64,000 nucleotides of DNA from Acidobacteriaceae bacterium (GTDB lineage: Bacteria > Acidobacteriota > Terriglobia > Terriglobales > Acidobacteriaceae), in assembly GCA_003139095.1 (NCBI GenBank), contig PLHW01000010.1, positions 62,001-126,000 of the forward strand. The letters run 5' to 3'. The notes under the pieces were generated by a model that saw only the letters and a list, made by a program, of their open reading frames with translations, was not told the DNA's origin and ran no database searches. Position numbers and translations under genes: made by a program. Positions 9,859 to 23,146 of the stretch are shown piece after piece (position 1 is the first letter of the stretch; every line of letters starts with the position of its first letter).

Positions 9859-11175
9859 TTACGTTCTTGCGTAGCGCTCGCTATTCGGTTTCGATCCACT
9901 GAGGCCGTAGTACAGGATGTACAGGTAGCAAAGCACCGGCAAGATGAAGGCATGGTGAAGTCCCACATGGTCGGCAATAACGCCTTGGATGACGGGCAGA
10001 ATTGCCCCGCCCACGATGGCCATATTCAAAAGCCCGGAACCGTTCCCGGTCAAAGGCCCAAGTTCCGCTACTCCCAAGCTGAAAATAGTCGGGAACATGA
10101 TCGAATTGAAAAGCCCGACGGCGAGAATCGTCCACATCGCTGTGTGGCCACCCAAAAGCATGGAAGCGGCAACCAGGATCACGGCCACAGTCGCGCATAG
10201 AGCGAGCAAGAATCCTGGCCTGAACCGCCGCAGAAGTGGTGCGCCGAGAAAGCGCCCGATCATGGCGCCCCCCCAGTAGAACGAAACAAACCCTGCTGCG
10301 GTTTTGGCCGAGAGGTTTGCAATCTCGGGCAAACCGAAATAGTTCACCAGGAAGCTTCCGATGGAGACCTCTGCGCCCACATAAGCAAATATCCCAAGCG
10401 CACCCAGGAAAAGATTGCGATGTTTCCAGATCGAATCGTCAACTTTCTGTCCCGCGCTCCGCGTCGCGGTCTCGATCTTCGGCAGATGGAACGTGCCGAT
10501 CACAACCGCCAGCAACACCAGCGCCACCCCGATCACGGTGTATGGCATCTTGACCGACGCTGCTTCATGTACGCGGTACGCGTGAAGAGCTTGTGGCGCA
10601 AGTTGCCGTATCTGTTCCATGGCCAGTGGCGCTGCACTCAAAATAAGCAGGCCTCCGATTTTCGGGGCGATCGTGGTGCCAAGCGAATTGAAAGCCTGCG
10701 TCAGATCCAGCCGGCTCGAGGCCGTTTGAGGCTTCCCCAAAAGAGTCACATATGGATTGGCCGCGACTTGAAGACCGGTTATGCCTGCGGCAAGAATCAG
10801 GAGCGCGGTCAGGAACAGCGGATACGAAGCAGCAGATGCCGCAGGTAAGAACAGGAATGCTCCAAAAGCCATGGTGAGCAAGCCAACCACCATGGTCCGC
10901 TGGTAGCCAATCGCGTTCACAACCTTCGACCAGGGAATTGAGAATAGAAAGTAGGCCGAAAAGAAGGCAAACTGGATCAGCATGACCCGCGCATAACTCA
11001 GGTCAAAGATCGACTTCAGATGGGGTACAAGAATGTCATTCAGGCAGGTCAGAAATCCCCACATGAAGAACAGCGTGGTAACGACAGCCAGAGGACGCGA
11101 GTAGTTTGGCGTAACTGAAGCTGCTACCAGACTCGGTGCGGGTCTGGACTCCGCTGTAAGTTCTCGAGTTGCCAT
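9859..11175 (-). CDS. sugar:proton symporter, MFS FucP/GluP family
   Basis: Inner-membrane sugar uptake. The 438 residues form about 12 hydrophobic segments typical of the FucP (fucose/glucose/galactose/GlcNAc) branch. Signs are the first helix FFMWGFLTCLNDILVPHLK, LQVAANPYVTLLG after helix 4, SRLDLTQAFNSLGTTIAP, and GGAMIGRFLG before helix 8. GAGGTGAAA precedes ATG 11175. With two glucokinases downstream, glucose is the likeliest substrate. Fructose, galactose or N-acetylglucosamine remain possible. Confidence 0.9.
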   Translation of the reverse strand: MATRELTAESRPAPSLVAASVTPNYSRPLAVVTTLFFMWGFLTCLNDILVPHLKSIFDLSYARVMLIQFAFFSAYFLFSIPWSKVVNAIGYQRTMVVGLLTMAFGAFLFLPAASAASYPLFLTALLILAAGITGLQVAANPYVTLLGKPQTASSRLDLTQAFNSLGTTIAPKIGGLLILSAAPLAMEQIRQLAPQALHAYRVHEAASVKMPYTVIGVALVLLAVVIGTFHLPKIETATRSAGQKVDDSIWKHRNLFLGALGIFAYVGAEVSIGSFLVNYFGLPEIANLSAKTAAGFVSFYWGGAMIGRFLGAPLLRRFRPGFLLALCATVAVILVAASMLLGGHTAMWTILAVGLFNSIMFPTIFSLGVAELGPLTGNGSGLLNMAIVGGAILPVIQGVIADHVGLHHAFILPVLCYLYILYYGLSGSKPNSERYART

Positions 11176-11248
11176 TTCGTTTCACCTCATATTCCCAAAC
11201 GTCTGTCGTTGCTCGTTGCTTGGCTATAAGTGCTCATAGGAGCGGCCG

Positions 11249-13267
<2,019 letters not shown>

Positions 13268-13672
13268 ATGCAATTTGGCGATGGCGTACGGTCAACCCTT
13301 CCTGTCTCCAGCATCCTGCTCGGCTTCCTGTTCGCGGGCTTTTGGTGGACCCTGAACCGGGAACTCACCTTTAAGCCAGAAGAACGGCATTTCAAGTTAG
13401 GCATCGGACTCCAGTTGGTCGGCATGGTAATGCTGGCGGTCTTCGGAGTGGTGTTGCCCATGCGGTCGATCGCGTATACCAATCTGGGACTTCTTCTTGA
13501 CTATCGAGGAGTAGTCTTGGCGCTGATCGTGATCTTCGGATACATGCTGACCGATCTCGGCCACTACGGCGTCTTTAGGTGGCCGAAATACACAACTCGA
13601 CCCGAGAAGTTGCTTTTCGCGGGTACGCTGCTGGCAGTCCTTGCCCTGATCGCGAAGTGGTCTTGCTTCTGA
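13268..13672 (+). CDS. small four-helix membrane protein of unknown function
   Basis: I do not recognise this 134-residue protein. It has an excellent ribosome site (AGGAGG, eight bases before ATG 13268) and four hydrophobic segments: about residues 14-28, 46-64, 79-97 and 113-130. Charged loops lie between them. A basic RWPKYTTRPEK stretch precedes the last helix. It stands alone between divergent and convergent operons and reads towards atpC. The strong ribosome site and clean helix pattern support a real gene. Confidence 0.75.
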   Translation: MQFGDGVRSTLPVSSILLGFLFAGFWWTLNRELTFKPEERHFKLGIGLQLVGMVMLAVFGVVLPMRSIAYTNLGLLLDYRGVVLALIVIFGYMLTDLGHYGVFRWPKYTTRPEKLLFAGTLLAVLALIAKWSCF

Positions 13673-13798
13673 TCGCCCCTTTGAGCGCAATCGGAACGAT
13701 GCGAACTCTGCAGCGTCAGAGGCCCCGACGCAGGCCTAATCGCTAACGCCGCAGGCGCACGCTATTCAACGACGATGCGGACCTTGTCGCCTGATTGC

Positions 13799-14212
13799 TC
13801 AGGGTCTGCGATGACGTCTCTTCACGGACAACTGCGCCAGTGAGCGAGCTAAGCTTGCGTTAACTGACGCGAGGTCCTGAGAAGATAGTTGTTCCTGAAG
13901 CCGCGCCGCGGCCCGTTGACGCGCTTCTTCGGCCTTTGCCTCGTCGATGTTCTCGGCGCGCACCGCCATATCCGTCAGGATGGCCACACGGTCGTTCGTG
14001 ATTTCAACCAGCCCTTCCCCAACCGCCAGAAAATCATCGTGGCCGCCCTTTTGCGCCACCATTTCCCCCGGCATCAACTGCGTCATCAGCCGGACGTGTT
14101 GAGGGTAAATCCCCATCTCACCCTCAACGCCCTCGAGAGTAACCATCTCCACGTCTTCGGAGTACACCGTCGCATCCGGTGTCACAATTTCGAGCTTCAA
14201 AGTGTTGGCCAT
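13799..14212 (-). CDS. atpC: ATP synthase F1 epsilon subunit
   Basis: Regulatory stalk subunit. The 137 residues show LKLEIVTPDATVYSEDVEMV, the beta-sandwich loop GEMGIYPQHV, and the ALG-type helical tail (EEARQRAAARLQE). ATG 14212 (MANTLK) is chosen; the in-frame upstream residues are unrelated. It is the last gene of the atp operon, 35 bp after atpD. A basic end (VKRRHRRP) follows the helical domain. Confidence 0.94.
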   Translation of the reverse strand: MANTLKLEIVTPDATVYSEDVEMVTLEGVEGEMGIYPQHVRLMTQLMPGEMVAQKGGHDDFLAVGEGLVEITNDRVAILTDMAVRAENIDEAKAEEARQRAAARLQEQLSSQDLASVNASLARSLAQLSVKRRHRRP

Positions 14213-14247
14213 AGGTTTCGGTGTTCGAGGGCAACAAGGAGCCGGCT

Positions 14248-15690
<1,443 letters not shown>

Positions 15691-16557
15691 TTACTCCGTC
15701 TGGCCACCAGCGATTTCCAGCAATTCCTTTGTGATATTGCCCTGCCGCTGCTTGTTGTATTCGAGTGACAAATCGTGGATCAGATGGTTGGCGCTATCCG
15801 TGGCGTTTTTCATCGACACCATGCGCGCACTCTGCTCGCTGGCCTTGGCATCCAGCAACGCCTGATGAATGTATAAATTGAGGTAGTGCGAGAGCAGATA
15901 CGCGACTACCGTCTCCGGATTGGGCTCAAACAGGGACTCGGCCTCGTCCGCCTTCAGCTCTTCCTCCGATTCCATGCCCGGAATTTTCAACTCGGTAATT
16001 GCACCCACGGGAAGGTAGTCCAGGGCGATCGGATCCTGTGTGAGGGTGTTCACGAAGCGGGTAGCTACCACCTGCACTTGATCCACCTCCTTCCTTAGAA
16101 AGAGGTCACGGGCGCAGGCTGCAATCGCTGCCGAATCGGAAAAGCGAGGAGAGTCGGCATATTCGAATTTCGCGGCCAGCTGACGGCCGGTTCGAGCGAC
16201 GAATTGCGCCGCTTTGCGTCCGGCCGTGATGAAGACCGTCGATTGAAGATCAAACCGGGAAGCCACACGGAACACATTGCCGTTAAGTGCTCCGCACAAA
16301 CCCTTATCGGCAGCAATGAGAATTACTGCTCTCTTGCGAACATCCCGCTTTTCCAGCAATGGATGGCTGAACTCTCCCAAGCGGGTTGTCGCTTCCCGCT
16401 GTATACGGTACAGAAGGTATGCAAAGGGGCGGCCAGCCAGCGCGGACTGCTGCGCTTTTCGCATTTTCGACGCTGCCACCATCTGCATGGCTTTCGTAAT
16501 CTGCGCCGTGCTACTGACGGACCGGATGCGGCGTCGTAAGTCGCGGATACTGTGCAT
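15691..16557 (-). CDS. atpG: ATP synthase F1 gamma subunit
   Basis: Central rotor stalk. It has 288 residues: the N-terminal helix RRRIRSVSSTAQITKAMQMV with KMRKAQ, ADKGLCGALNGN in the Rossmann-like middle, and the C-terminal helix signature SMKNATDSANHLI with NKQRQGNITKELLEI. It lies in the usual atpA-atpG-atpD order. Confidence 0.96.
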   Translation of the reverse strand: MHSIRDLRRRIRSVSSTAQITKAMQMVAASKMRKAQQSALAGRPFAYLLYRIQREATTRLGEFSHPLLEKRDVRKRAVILIAADKGLCGALNGNVFRVASRFDLQSTVFITAGRKAAQFVARTGRQLAAKFEYADSPRFSDSAAIAACARDLFLRKEVDQVQVVATRFVNTLTQDPIALDYLPVGAITELKIPGMESEEELKADEAESLFEPNPETVVAYLLSHYLNLYIHQALLDAKASEQSARMVSMKNATDSANHLIHDLSLEYNKQRQGNITKELLEIAGGQTE

Positions 16558-16588
16558 AAATCAATAGTCCCAGGAGCTGTTCAGCCGC

Positions 16589-18121
16589 TCATTTCCAGGT
16601 CTGTTTGAACTCCTCCGCCGCAGCCTTCAAGTCGGCTACGACGGCACTGCTGACAGCTTTTTCAGTTTCGATTTTCCGGAGTAGTTCGATCTTGCGGGTA
16701 GTCAGGAACTCCGTCAGCTTTGCCTGGAAATCCTTGATTCGGCCGACCGGAACATCGCTCACGTAACCGTTCTGCACAATCCAGAGAACTGCCACCTGCA
16801 CCTCAACCGGGATCGGGCTGTATTGCGGCTGTTTGAAGATCTCGATGATGCGTTTGCCTCCGTCAATCTTGGCTTGGGTCTTGGCATCCAACTCCGAGCC
16901 GAATTGCGCAAACGCCGCCAACTCCCGAAATTGAGCAAGGTCACCCTTGAGCTGGCCGGCAACCTGCTTCATGGATTTGAGCTGCGCTGCGGAACCAACC
17001 CGGGACACCGAGAGGCCGACCGAAATCGCGGGACGGACGCCCTGGTAGAACAAGTCCGTTTCCAAATAGATTTGGCCGTCCGTGATCGAGATGACGTTGG
17101 TGGGAATGTACGCGGAAACATCGCCGGCCTGCGTTTCAATAATCGGCAAAGCCGTCAACGATCCGTTGCCATATTTTTCACCGACACGCGCAGCGCGTTC
17201 GAGCAAACGGCTGTGGAGATAGAACACATCGCCCGGATACGCCTCACGGCCCGACGGCCGCTTCAATATCAGCGATACTTGCCGGTAAGCCACCGCGTGC
17301 TTGGACAAATCGTCAAAGACAATGAGCGCGTCCATGCCATTGTCCATGAACCATTCGCCCATGGCCGCTCCGGCAAAGGGAGCCAGGTACTGATTCGTGG
17401 CCGAATCGGCAGCGGGAGACGCAACGATGATGGTGTAGGGCATCGCCCCGGCTTGTTCGAGCACCGCAATCGTCCGCGCAATGCTCGACTGCTTCTGGCC
17501 AACCGCGACGTAAATGCAGTAGAGCGGACGGTAATTCTTGTCGCCAGCCGCCTCAGCCGCATGGTTGAGACGCGCCTGGCTGATGATGGTATCGACACAG
17601 ATGGTCGTCTTGCCTGTCGAACGGTCACCGATAATCAATTGGCGCTGACCGCGCCCGATGGGGACCATCGCGTCAATCGCCATGATGCCTGTTTGTACCG
17701 GCTGACTGACGGGCTGACGCCGGATGATCCCGGGAGCCATTTTCTCGACTGGATATGCGACACCGCTCTGGATGGGACCCTTGCCATCCACGGGCTCTCC
17801 CAACATATTCACAACGCGCCCTAGGAGACCCTTGCCGACCGGCACCTGCAGCAGCTTGCCGGTGCAGCGCACTTCGCCCCCCTCCTCGAGTTGGGTGTAG
17901 TCTCCCAGAACCACTACGCCGACTTCGGTTTCGTCGAGATCCAACGCCAGGCCGGTGACACCGTGGCCAAGATCCAGCATCTCGTTCAGCATTGCATCGC
18001 TAAGGCCTTCAACTCGGGCGACACCGTCGCCGACCTCGCGAATGATACCCACGTTCTGCCTGGCCGCCGTGGCCTTCGCGCCTGCAATTTGCTCTTCAAT
18101 TTCCTGTAAAAGGTCAGCCAT
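16589..18121 (-). CDS. atpA: ATP synthase F1 alpha subunit
   Basis: Non-catalytic nucleotide-binding subunit. Walker A is [15 protein letters not shown], where most homologues have GDRQTGKT. The conserved [20 protein letters not shown] and [18 protein letters not shown] follow, then the signature [20 protein letters not shown] 18121 (MADLLQEI) is preferred to the GTG four codons upstream because AAGGG precedes it. Length is 510 residues, standard. Confidence 0.96.
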   Translation of the reverse strand: MADLLQEIEEQIAGAKATAARQNVGIIREVGDGVARVEGLSDAMLNEMLDLGHGVTGLALDLDETEVGVVVLGDYTQLEEGGEVRCTGKLLQVPVGKGLLGRVVNMLGEPVDGKGPIQSGVAYPVEKMAPGIIRRQPVSQPVQTGIMAIDAMVPIGRGQRQLIIGDRSTGKTTICVDTIISQARLNHAAEAAGDKNYRPLYCIYVAVGQKQSSIARTIAVLEQAGAMPYTIIVASPAADSATNQYLAPFAGAAMGEWFMDNGMDALIVFDDLSKHAVAYRQVSLILKRPSGREAYPGDVFYLHSRLLERAARVGEKYGNGSLTALPIIETQAGDVSAYIPTNVISITDGQIYLETDLFYQGVRPAISVGLSVSRVGSAAQLKSMKQVAGQLKGDLAQFRELAAFAQFGSELDAKTQAKIDGGKRIIEIFKQPQYSPIPVEVQVAVLWIVQNGYVSDVPVGRIKDFQAKLTEFLTTRKIELLRKIETEKAVSSAVVADLKAAAEEFKQTWK

Positions 18122-18184
18122 GTTTCCCTTCACTTCGGTCGCTCCAAGTCAACTGCAATTTCTTTAAGACCAGTACATCCCCTG

Positions 18185-18577
18185 TCACAAACTCTTCTGC
18201 AGCACGTCCAATCCAGCTCGCACGCTGCCGTCATAAACATCACTGCTTACCCGGATGCACATTCCACCGATCAACGCCGGATTGAGCACGAACGAGGTGC
18301 TGATGCCTGGTCCATACAAGCGCTCAAGATTCGTTAACACGCTTGCTTGTAGGGCAGCCGGCAAAGACGCGGCGCTCGCAACTTCGGCGGTGTGCCGCGA
18401 GCGCTCCAGTTTCAGTAACCGCCGGAAGTAAGCCAGCAACGCGAGATGGCCACGACGTTTGGCTTCGAGGACTTTTCGCACCGCTTCGCGAACCCGCGCC
18501 TCATCCCGCACTCCTCCGACCATGCAAAAACGGAACAACTGCTTGGCTTCCCGCTCGATTTGTTTAGCCTTCATCAT
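18185..18577 (-). CDS. atpH: ATP synthase F1 delta subunit, short form
   Basis: Peripheral-stalk subunit that joins F1 to the b subunits. At 130 residues it is clearly shorter than the usual 175-180. The C-terminal beta part (STSFVLNPALIGGMCIRVSS then DGSVRAGLDVLQ) is typical. The N-terminal helical bundle is reduced: RVREAVRKVLEAKRRGHL aligns to the middle of the family. There is no frameshift sign; start and stop fit tightly between atpF and atpA. Position and tail make the call safe despite weak similarity. Confidence 0.88.
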   Translation of the reverse strand: MMKAKQIEREAKQLFRFCMVGGVRDEARVREAVRKVLEAKRRGHLALLAYFRRLLKLERSRHTAEVASAASLPAALQASVLTNLERLYGPGISTSFVLNPALIGGMCIRVSSDVYDGSVRAGLDVLQKSL

Positions 18578-18595
18578 TTTCGGTTCGCCTCGTGT

Positions 18596-19141
18596 TCATG
18601 CTGTCAATTGCCGGGCGGTCTCTTCGGCTAACCGTTGCTGATCTTCCGGCGTCAGAATCTTGCCGGTGACTTTGGCAGTCGCGTCGACGAGCAGCCGGCC
18701 GAACTCCCTCTTGAGCTCCGCCAGCATGCGCGTACGTTCCTGTACCGACGCTTCTCGCGCCTTCACCATTACTTCCGCCGCGGCGGCGATGGCTTTCTGG
18801 GTTTCCTGCTCTTGTACGCGAGCCGCAGCGGCGCGGGCTTCTTCGATCAGTTTGTTCGCCTGGACATTGGCCTGGTCGAGCATTTCCTTACGCCGCTCCT
18901 CGGTTCGGGACAACTCTGCCTTGATCTGCTCGGCGTTCGCCTTCCCTTGCGCGATTTGTTGCCTCCGCTCCTCCAGGATTTTGAGAACGGGTTTGTAGGC
19001 GAATCGCTGAAGAAGAATGCAGACGATACAGAAGCTGATCATCTGCGCCACCAGATGAGTCCAGTCCACGCCAAACGTCCTGGCGATCTCTTCGATCTGT
19101 CCGCTGCCGCCCGCAGTTACCAGCATTACCACTGCATGCAT
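18596..19141 (-). CDS. atpF: ATP synthase F0 b subunit
   Basis: Peripheral stalk. One membrane helix (HLVAQMISFCIVCILLQRF) is followed by YKPVLKILEERR and a long charged, Ala/Glu/Lys-rich coiled coil to the C-terminus. It has 181 residues from ATG 19141; a GTG two codons upstream is possible. About 30 residues before the helix are longer than usual and mildly hydrophobic (HAVVMLVTAGG). Confidence 0.93.
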   Translation of the reverse strand: MHAVVMLVTAGGSGQIEEIARTFGVDWTHLVAQMISFCIVCILLQRFAYKPVLKILEERRQQIAQGKANAEQIKAELSRTEERRKEMLDQANVQANKLIEEARAAAARVQEQETQKAIAAAAEVMVKAREASVQERTRMLAELKREFGRLLVDATAKVTGKILTPEDQQRLAEETARQLTA

Positions 19142-19211
19142 AGTCACACTCTCATCTCAGCGGGACGCGTGGCCGTGCCTGCTCGGCGCCCCGAATTTCT
19201 CCTCCTGATGC

Positions 19212-19400
19212 TTACTTAACCAAAAAGAGGGTGTAGAAAACGATCGCTTCCGCGAAGGCAATGGCCAGAATCGACTGGACCAGAACTTTCGTAGATGCCA
19301 CCGGGTTGCGCCCCACCGCATCCGAAGCTTTCATCCCGATAATGCCAACGGCAATGGCCGCTCCGAATGCAGCAAGACCTACGTGCAGATTTCCCGTCAT
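19212..19400 (-). CDS. atpE: ATP synthase F0 c subunit, very short
   Basis: Proton-translocating ring subunit. Only 62 residues from ATG 19400, with GGGGAAG upstream; the usual length is 70-90. Helix one carries GAAIAVGIIGMKASDAVG, then the polar loop RNP. Helix two carries the essential carboxylate in AIAFAEAIVFY. The residue after the glutamate is alanine, not the serine or threonine of sodium-binding rings, so proton use is likely. The N-terminal arm is almost missing. The frame stays open upstream into atpB, but that extension is an artefact. Confidence 0.93.
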   Translation of the reverse strand: MTGNLHVGLAAFGAAIAVGIIGMKASDAVGRNPVASTKVLVQSILAIAFAEAIVFYTLFLVK

Positions 19401-19462
19401 ATGACTTCCCCTTTTTTTGTCGCCGACTTGTTCGGTGCGATGAGTCTTGTCGGCGGAATGTA

Positions 19463-20455
19463 CTAATCGATCTCGTGTGCCGCCGCTGGCTCCTCTTCGT
19501 GCTGGCAAATCAGCAGGGTGAAGACAGCGGTCAGCAACATGAACACCAGGGCCTGAACCAGGCCCACCAGCAACTCCAGAAAATAGAACGGAATCGGCAA
19601 CAGCCAGCCAAGTCTGGGAACCAGCGTAGACATGGCCTCCAGCATGTTTTCTCCCGCGAACACGTTGCCGTAAAGGCGAAAACTCAGCGAGACCGGCCGG
19701 AACAGGATAGAGATAATTTCCAGGCAGCCGGAGGCGAAGAACACGACCACCATCACGACCTTCATCAATCCGTCTGCATCGCCTTTGGGCGCGAAGAGTT
19801 CCTTGAGAAATCCAACCGCGCCGTCCTCTTGCAGGGCCCAGATAATCCAGCAGGCGAAAAAAACCAGAGCCATCGCCAGCGTCAGGTTGACATCGGCGTT
19901 GGCGCCTCGGAACAACGGCTGATCGATCTTGAATCCATGCGCGCCCTGGTGTCCCCAGCCAATGGTGCCCACGCCCGGTATCAGTCCCATCCAATTCGCA
20001 GAGAGAATAAAAATGAAAATGCTCGCAAAGAACCAAAACGTTCGCTCCACCAGGTGCGAACCAATGATGCCTTCCAGAAATGTGTAGAGCCCTTCTACCA
20101 GCCATTCCCAGAAATTCTGGATCCCCTCCGGGATCGCCTTCATGCGCCGCGTCGCAACTTGAGCGAACACGATGAGCGCCACAGCAACCATCCAGGTGAC
20201 GACCATCGAGTTCGTAATCGGAAAGCCAAATGGCCTGGCAATCTCTAACGCCTTTTGCGAAAGACCCGGTTCATCCTGCTCGGGCGCCATAGCGCTTGGT
20301 CCTGCTGATCCGGCGGCGACGGCCGATATTGCGGAACTATTTGTCAGCTTCACGTCCAAGGCAAATGCGCACGTGGCGGCCAGGCACAGGAACACGGACG
20401 CTAAGAAGAGCGCGCTGAGCGGGCTTCGACCCAGACCTCGCAATCTCGTCAGCAT
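19463..20455 (-). CDS. atpB: ATP synthase F0 a subunit with signal-peptide-like N-terminus
   Basis: Forms the proton half-channels. The essential arginine is in SLSFRLYGNVFAGE. Five to six hydrophobic helices follow FPITNSMVVTWMVAV. The C-terminus is LVQALVFMLLTAVFTLL. ATG 20455 is chosen with GGGAA upstream. The first about 30 residues (LRGLGRSPLSALFLASVFLC to CAFA) look like a cleavable signal peptide, followed by some 45 periplasmic residues. It is the first gene of the atp operon; no atpI is seen upstream. Confidence 0.94.
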   Translation of the reverse strand: MLTRLRGLGRSPLSALFLASVFLCLAATCAFALDVKLTNSSAISAVAAGSAGPSAMAPEQDEPGLSQKALEIARPFGFPITNSMVVTWMVAVALIVFAQVATRRMKAIPEGIQNFWEWLVEGLYTFLEGIIGSHLVERTFWFFASIFIFILSANWMGLIPGVGTIGWGHQGAHGFKIDQPLFRGANADVNLTLAMALVFFACWIIWALQEDGAVGFLKELFAPKGDADGLMKVVMVVVFFASGCLEIISILFRPVSLSFRLYGNVFAGENMLEAMSTLVPRLGWLLPIPFYFLELLVGLVQALVFMLLTAVFTLLICQHEEEPAAAHEID

Positions 20456-20795
20456 CCGGTCATTCCCTGAGTCCGCACAGTCCCTCGCGTTTTGATAGTC
20501 CACTGCAACTTAGATCTAAGCAGCTAGGATTCCAATCCAAGAACGATTGCCGGAGTCGAATGCATATCTACCAGACAGAGGAAGTTAACTGTCCTCGGTG
20601 GCGTGAGATGTACTTCGCTGCGCTTGCGGCGAGCGTGGCTGATGACAGCAATTTTGGCAGCTGACCGGCACGTTACCAATGCCCCGCCAAGGGATTGGGA
20701 AGCGCTTCGTCGGGGTAGAGGATCAAATTGCACTCGGCGACGTCGAAGAGACCGGCTAGCGGATCGCGGGGTTGAAAAGGCTGCTTCGATTTACT
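20456..20795. other. 340-bp intergenic region upstream of the ATP synthase operon
   Basis: It lies between marC (ending at 20796) and atpB. It should contain the atp promoter; I see no clear -35/-10 pair. It holds copy F of the repeated motif at 20653-20665. No ORF here looks coding. Confidence 0.55.
20653..20665 (+). promoter_or_regulatory. TTTGGCANNTGAC motif, copy F
   Basis: Perfect match (TTTGGCAGCTGAC) continued by CGGCA, so it also matches copies B and D in the extended form TGACYGGC. It lies 198 bp upstream of atpB. Confidence 0.45.
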
Positions 20796-21473
20796 TCAGT
20801 GAGGCATCCCAGGACCCGCGATCTGTGGCAGCGATCTCAGCAACTGGCTCACGCCGTTCCAGACAATTTGTACGCCTATGCAGACCAGGAGGAACGACGA
20901 GAGTTTTACGATCACGTTCATTCCGGTCGGTCCCATAACTGCGGCTAACCGGTCCGCAAACGCATAGCAGAGATAGATAGATGCTGCTAAAAAAGCAGAG
21001 CCGATTGCGGCCGCCAGAATCGCCAGCAGACCGGCCCCGATGTGGTGCGGTTCGTTTGCCCCCAGCGTGATGGCAATCGAGATTGAGCCGGGGCCGATCG
21101 TCAGGGGCAGGGTTAACGGGTAAAACGCATCGCGCAGGACATCCGTACTGCTCACGGTCCGCCCGACCGCGTCGCGATCAGTTTCATCTTTCTTCTTCAA
21201 CAAAGCCCAACCCGCGGCGACTACGATCATGCCTCCGCCGACCTGCACCACCGGCAGCGAAATCCCAAAGAAAGAAAGCACGTGCGATCCAATGGCGAAG
21301 GACGCTACCAGCAAGATAAAGCTGTTGATCGCTATGCGACGGGATAGCAGCTTCCGCGTTTTCGTGTCGTAATTGAGCGTGAGAGAAAGAAACACCGGGC
21401 TCCCGCCGATCGGATCCACGATCGGAAAGAGAGCGCTCGCCACCAGGAGAATGCTCTGCGCAAATTGAAGCAC
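20796..21473 (-). CDS. MarC-family integral membrane protein
   Basis: UPF0056/MarC membrane protein with six hydrophobic segments. Family signs are LFPIVDPIGGSPVF in helix one, the helix-three block VVQVGGGMIVVAAGW, FYPLTLPLTIGPGSI, and the C-terminal GVQIVWNGV. The physiological role of the family is not settled, and the old link to multiple antibiotic resistance is disputed. GTG 21473 is preferred because GGAGG sits seven bases upstream; the alternative TTG at 21506 has none. It is 39 bp after malQ in the same direction. Confidence 0.88.
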   Translation of the reverse strand: MLQFAQSILLVASALFPIVDPIGGSPVFLSLTLNYDTKTRKLLSRRIAINSFILLVASFAIGSHVLSFFGISLPVVQVGGGMIVVAAGWALLKKKDETDRDAVGRTVSSTDVLRDAFYPLTLPLTIGPGSISIAITLGANEPHHIGAGLLAILAAAIGSAFLAASIYLCYAFADRLAAVMGPTGMNVIVKLSSFLLVCIGVQIVWNGVSQLLRSLPQIAGPGMPH

Positions 21474-21544
21474 AGCGTCGTCCTCCGAGGGAAGCCCGGC
21501 CGACAATTGCGCCCCTTGCTTCCCGACTGTTTGGAACTCCGACC

Positions 21545-23146
21545 CTAGACTTGAGGCATCGTCGCCTGCTCAAGATCGGTGCCTTCCATCGTCAACTGCG
21601 GACCGATTGCCGCAATCGAGCGTCTTGAACGGTCCGTCAGTTCCTTCAACCATTCAAAGGCAGGGAGCGACAGCATATCTCCATGGCAGCGCCAACTCCA
21701 GTTTCCATCGACGCGGCCGGGTACATTCATCCGACTCTCGGCGCCGAGGTTGAGCAGATCCTGCAACGGAGCGATCGCCAGTGCTGCCTGCGATGACCAC
21801 GCCAAATCCATGAGTGCTGGAGCAGCTTCCGCATTTCCGCCCGGCGGGCGTTTCAGATAACTCCAGAAGTTCTGCCGCTGGTAGTCGGGCAACTCCTCGT
21901 ACCACTCTCGGGTCGGGGCGTTGTCATGCGTGCCCGTGTATACGACCGTGTTGGAAACAAAGTTGTGCGGCAGATACGGGTTATCGGAATGGCCGTCGAA
22001 GGCAAACTGCAAGACCCTGGTCCCAGGAATTTGAAATTGGTCGCGTAGTGCGTATACGTCCGGAGTAATAAGACCGAGATCCTCGGCGATGAACGGCAGA
22101 CCGCCCAGCTCTTTGTGTACCGCGTCAAAGAAGCCGGCGCCGGGTCCCGGGACCCACTGCCCGGACTGAGCCGTCGGTGCGCCTGCCGGAACGTGCCATG
22201 CGGCCGCAAACCCGCGGAAGTGATCCAGGCGAATCGCATCCACATGAGCCAGCAGGGCACGCAGGCGATCGATTGACCAGCGATAGCCGGTTGCGCGCAG
22301 AGCGTCCCAGTTGTAGACGGGATTGCCCCACAACTGTCCCTGGGCGCTGAAATAGTCGGGTGGAACGCCGCCGACGAAGCGGGGCTGCTTATGTTCGTCG
22401 AGCAGGAATAATTCTGGTTTCGCCCAGACATCGCTGGAATCGGGCGAAACAAAGAAGGGCAGATCGCCAATCAAGCGCACACCTCTGGAATTCGCGTGCT
22501 GCTTAAGTTGATCGCTCTGCCGGAAAAGCAGGAATTGCGCAAAGCGGACCTGGTCAACCTGATCGGCCAACTCTCGGTGTGCACTCGCCAGAGCGTCTTC
22601 GTTGCGCTGCACCACTTCTGTCGGCCACTCGAGGTAATATGCGCCGTTGTACTTGGCCTTCAGCGCCCGGAACAGCGCATAGTCCTCCAGCCAATGTTCC
22701 TGCTGAACGCAGAACTCATCGTAGTCAGGCCGCAGATCCTTGCGCTCTCCGGCTTTAAAATTCGTCCACGCCGTTTCCAGCAGACGGTTCTTGAATGGAA
22801 TAACAGTTTCGTAGGCGACGCTATCGCACGGAAAGCTGGCGTCACAATCCGTAGCCTCGATCAGCCCGTCCAAGATCAGGCTGCCGGGACTGATCAGCAT
22901 TGTATTTCCGGCAAACGACGACATCGGCTGATACGGAGAATTCCCGTAACCCGTCGGACCGAGCGGCAGCGACTGCCACCATCTCTGGCCAGCATCATGA
23001 AGACGATCCACCCAGGAGTAAGCAGCCGATCCCAGATCACCAATGCCATACGGCGACGGCAGAGACGTAACATGCAGTAACAAGCCCGAACCACGGTAAT
23101 CCGCCACGAATGGAGGACCACTCGCGGAGCCGCCGGTACCGCTCAT
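21545..23146 (-). CDS. malQ: 4-alpha-glucanotransferase (amylomaltase, GH77)
   Basis: Disproportionates maltodextrins left by phosphorylase. The 533 residues carry [31 protein letters not shown], the nucleophile region [10 protein letters not shown], the acid/base [13 protein letters not shown] and the [13 protein letters not shown] motif. The start overlaps the pgm stop by four bases (ATGA), so translation is coupled. The short bacterial GH77 form lacks the N-terminal extension of E. coli MalQ. Confidence 0.95.
   Translation of the reverse strand: MSGTGGSASGPPFVADYRGSGLLLHVTSLPSPYGIGDLGSAAYSWVDRLHDAGQRWWQSLPLGPTGYGNSPYQPMSSFAGNTMLISPGSLILDGLIEATDCDASFPCDSVAYETVIPFKNRLLETAWTNFKAGERKDLRPDYDEFCVQQEHWLEDYALFRALKAKYNGAYYLEWPTEVVQRNEDALASAHRELADQVDQVRFAQFLLFRQSDQLKQHANSRGVRLIGDLPFFVSPDSSDVWAKPELFLLDEHKQPRFVGGVPPDYFSAQGQLWGNPVYNWDALRATGYRWSIDRLRALLAHVDAIRLDHFRGFAAAWHVPAGAPTAQSGQWVPGPGAGFFDAVHKELGGLPFIAEDLGLITPDVYALRDQFQIPGTRVLQFAFDGHSDNPYLPHNFVSNTVVYTGTHDNAPTREWYEELPDYQRQNFWSYLKRPPGGNAEAAPALMDLAWSSQAALAIAPLQDLLNLGAESRMNVPGRVDGNWSWRCHGDMLSLPAFEWLKELTDRSRRSIAAIGPQLTMEGTDLEQATMPQV

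Noticed and set aside
16823-17824. 333-codon plus-strand frame opposite atpA
   Set aside because: Antisense shadow of a conserved gene; the product has no domain-like pattern.
19401-20105. 297-codon form of atpE extending into atpB
   Set aside because: Only the last 62 codons match a c subunit; a ribosome site precedes ATG 19400, and the rest is an out-of-frame read of atpB.
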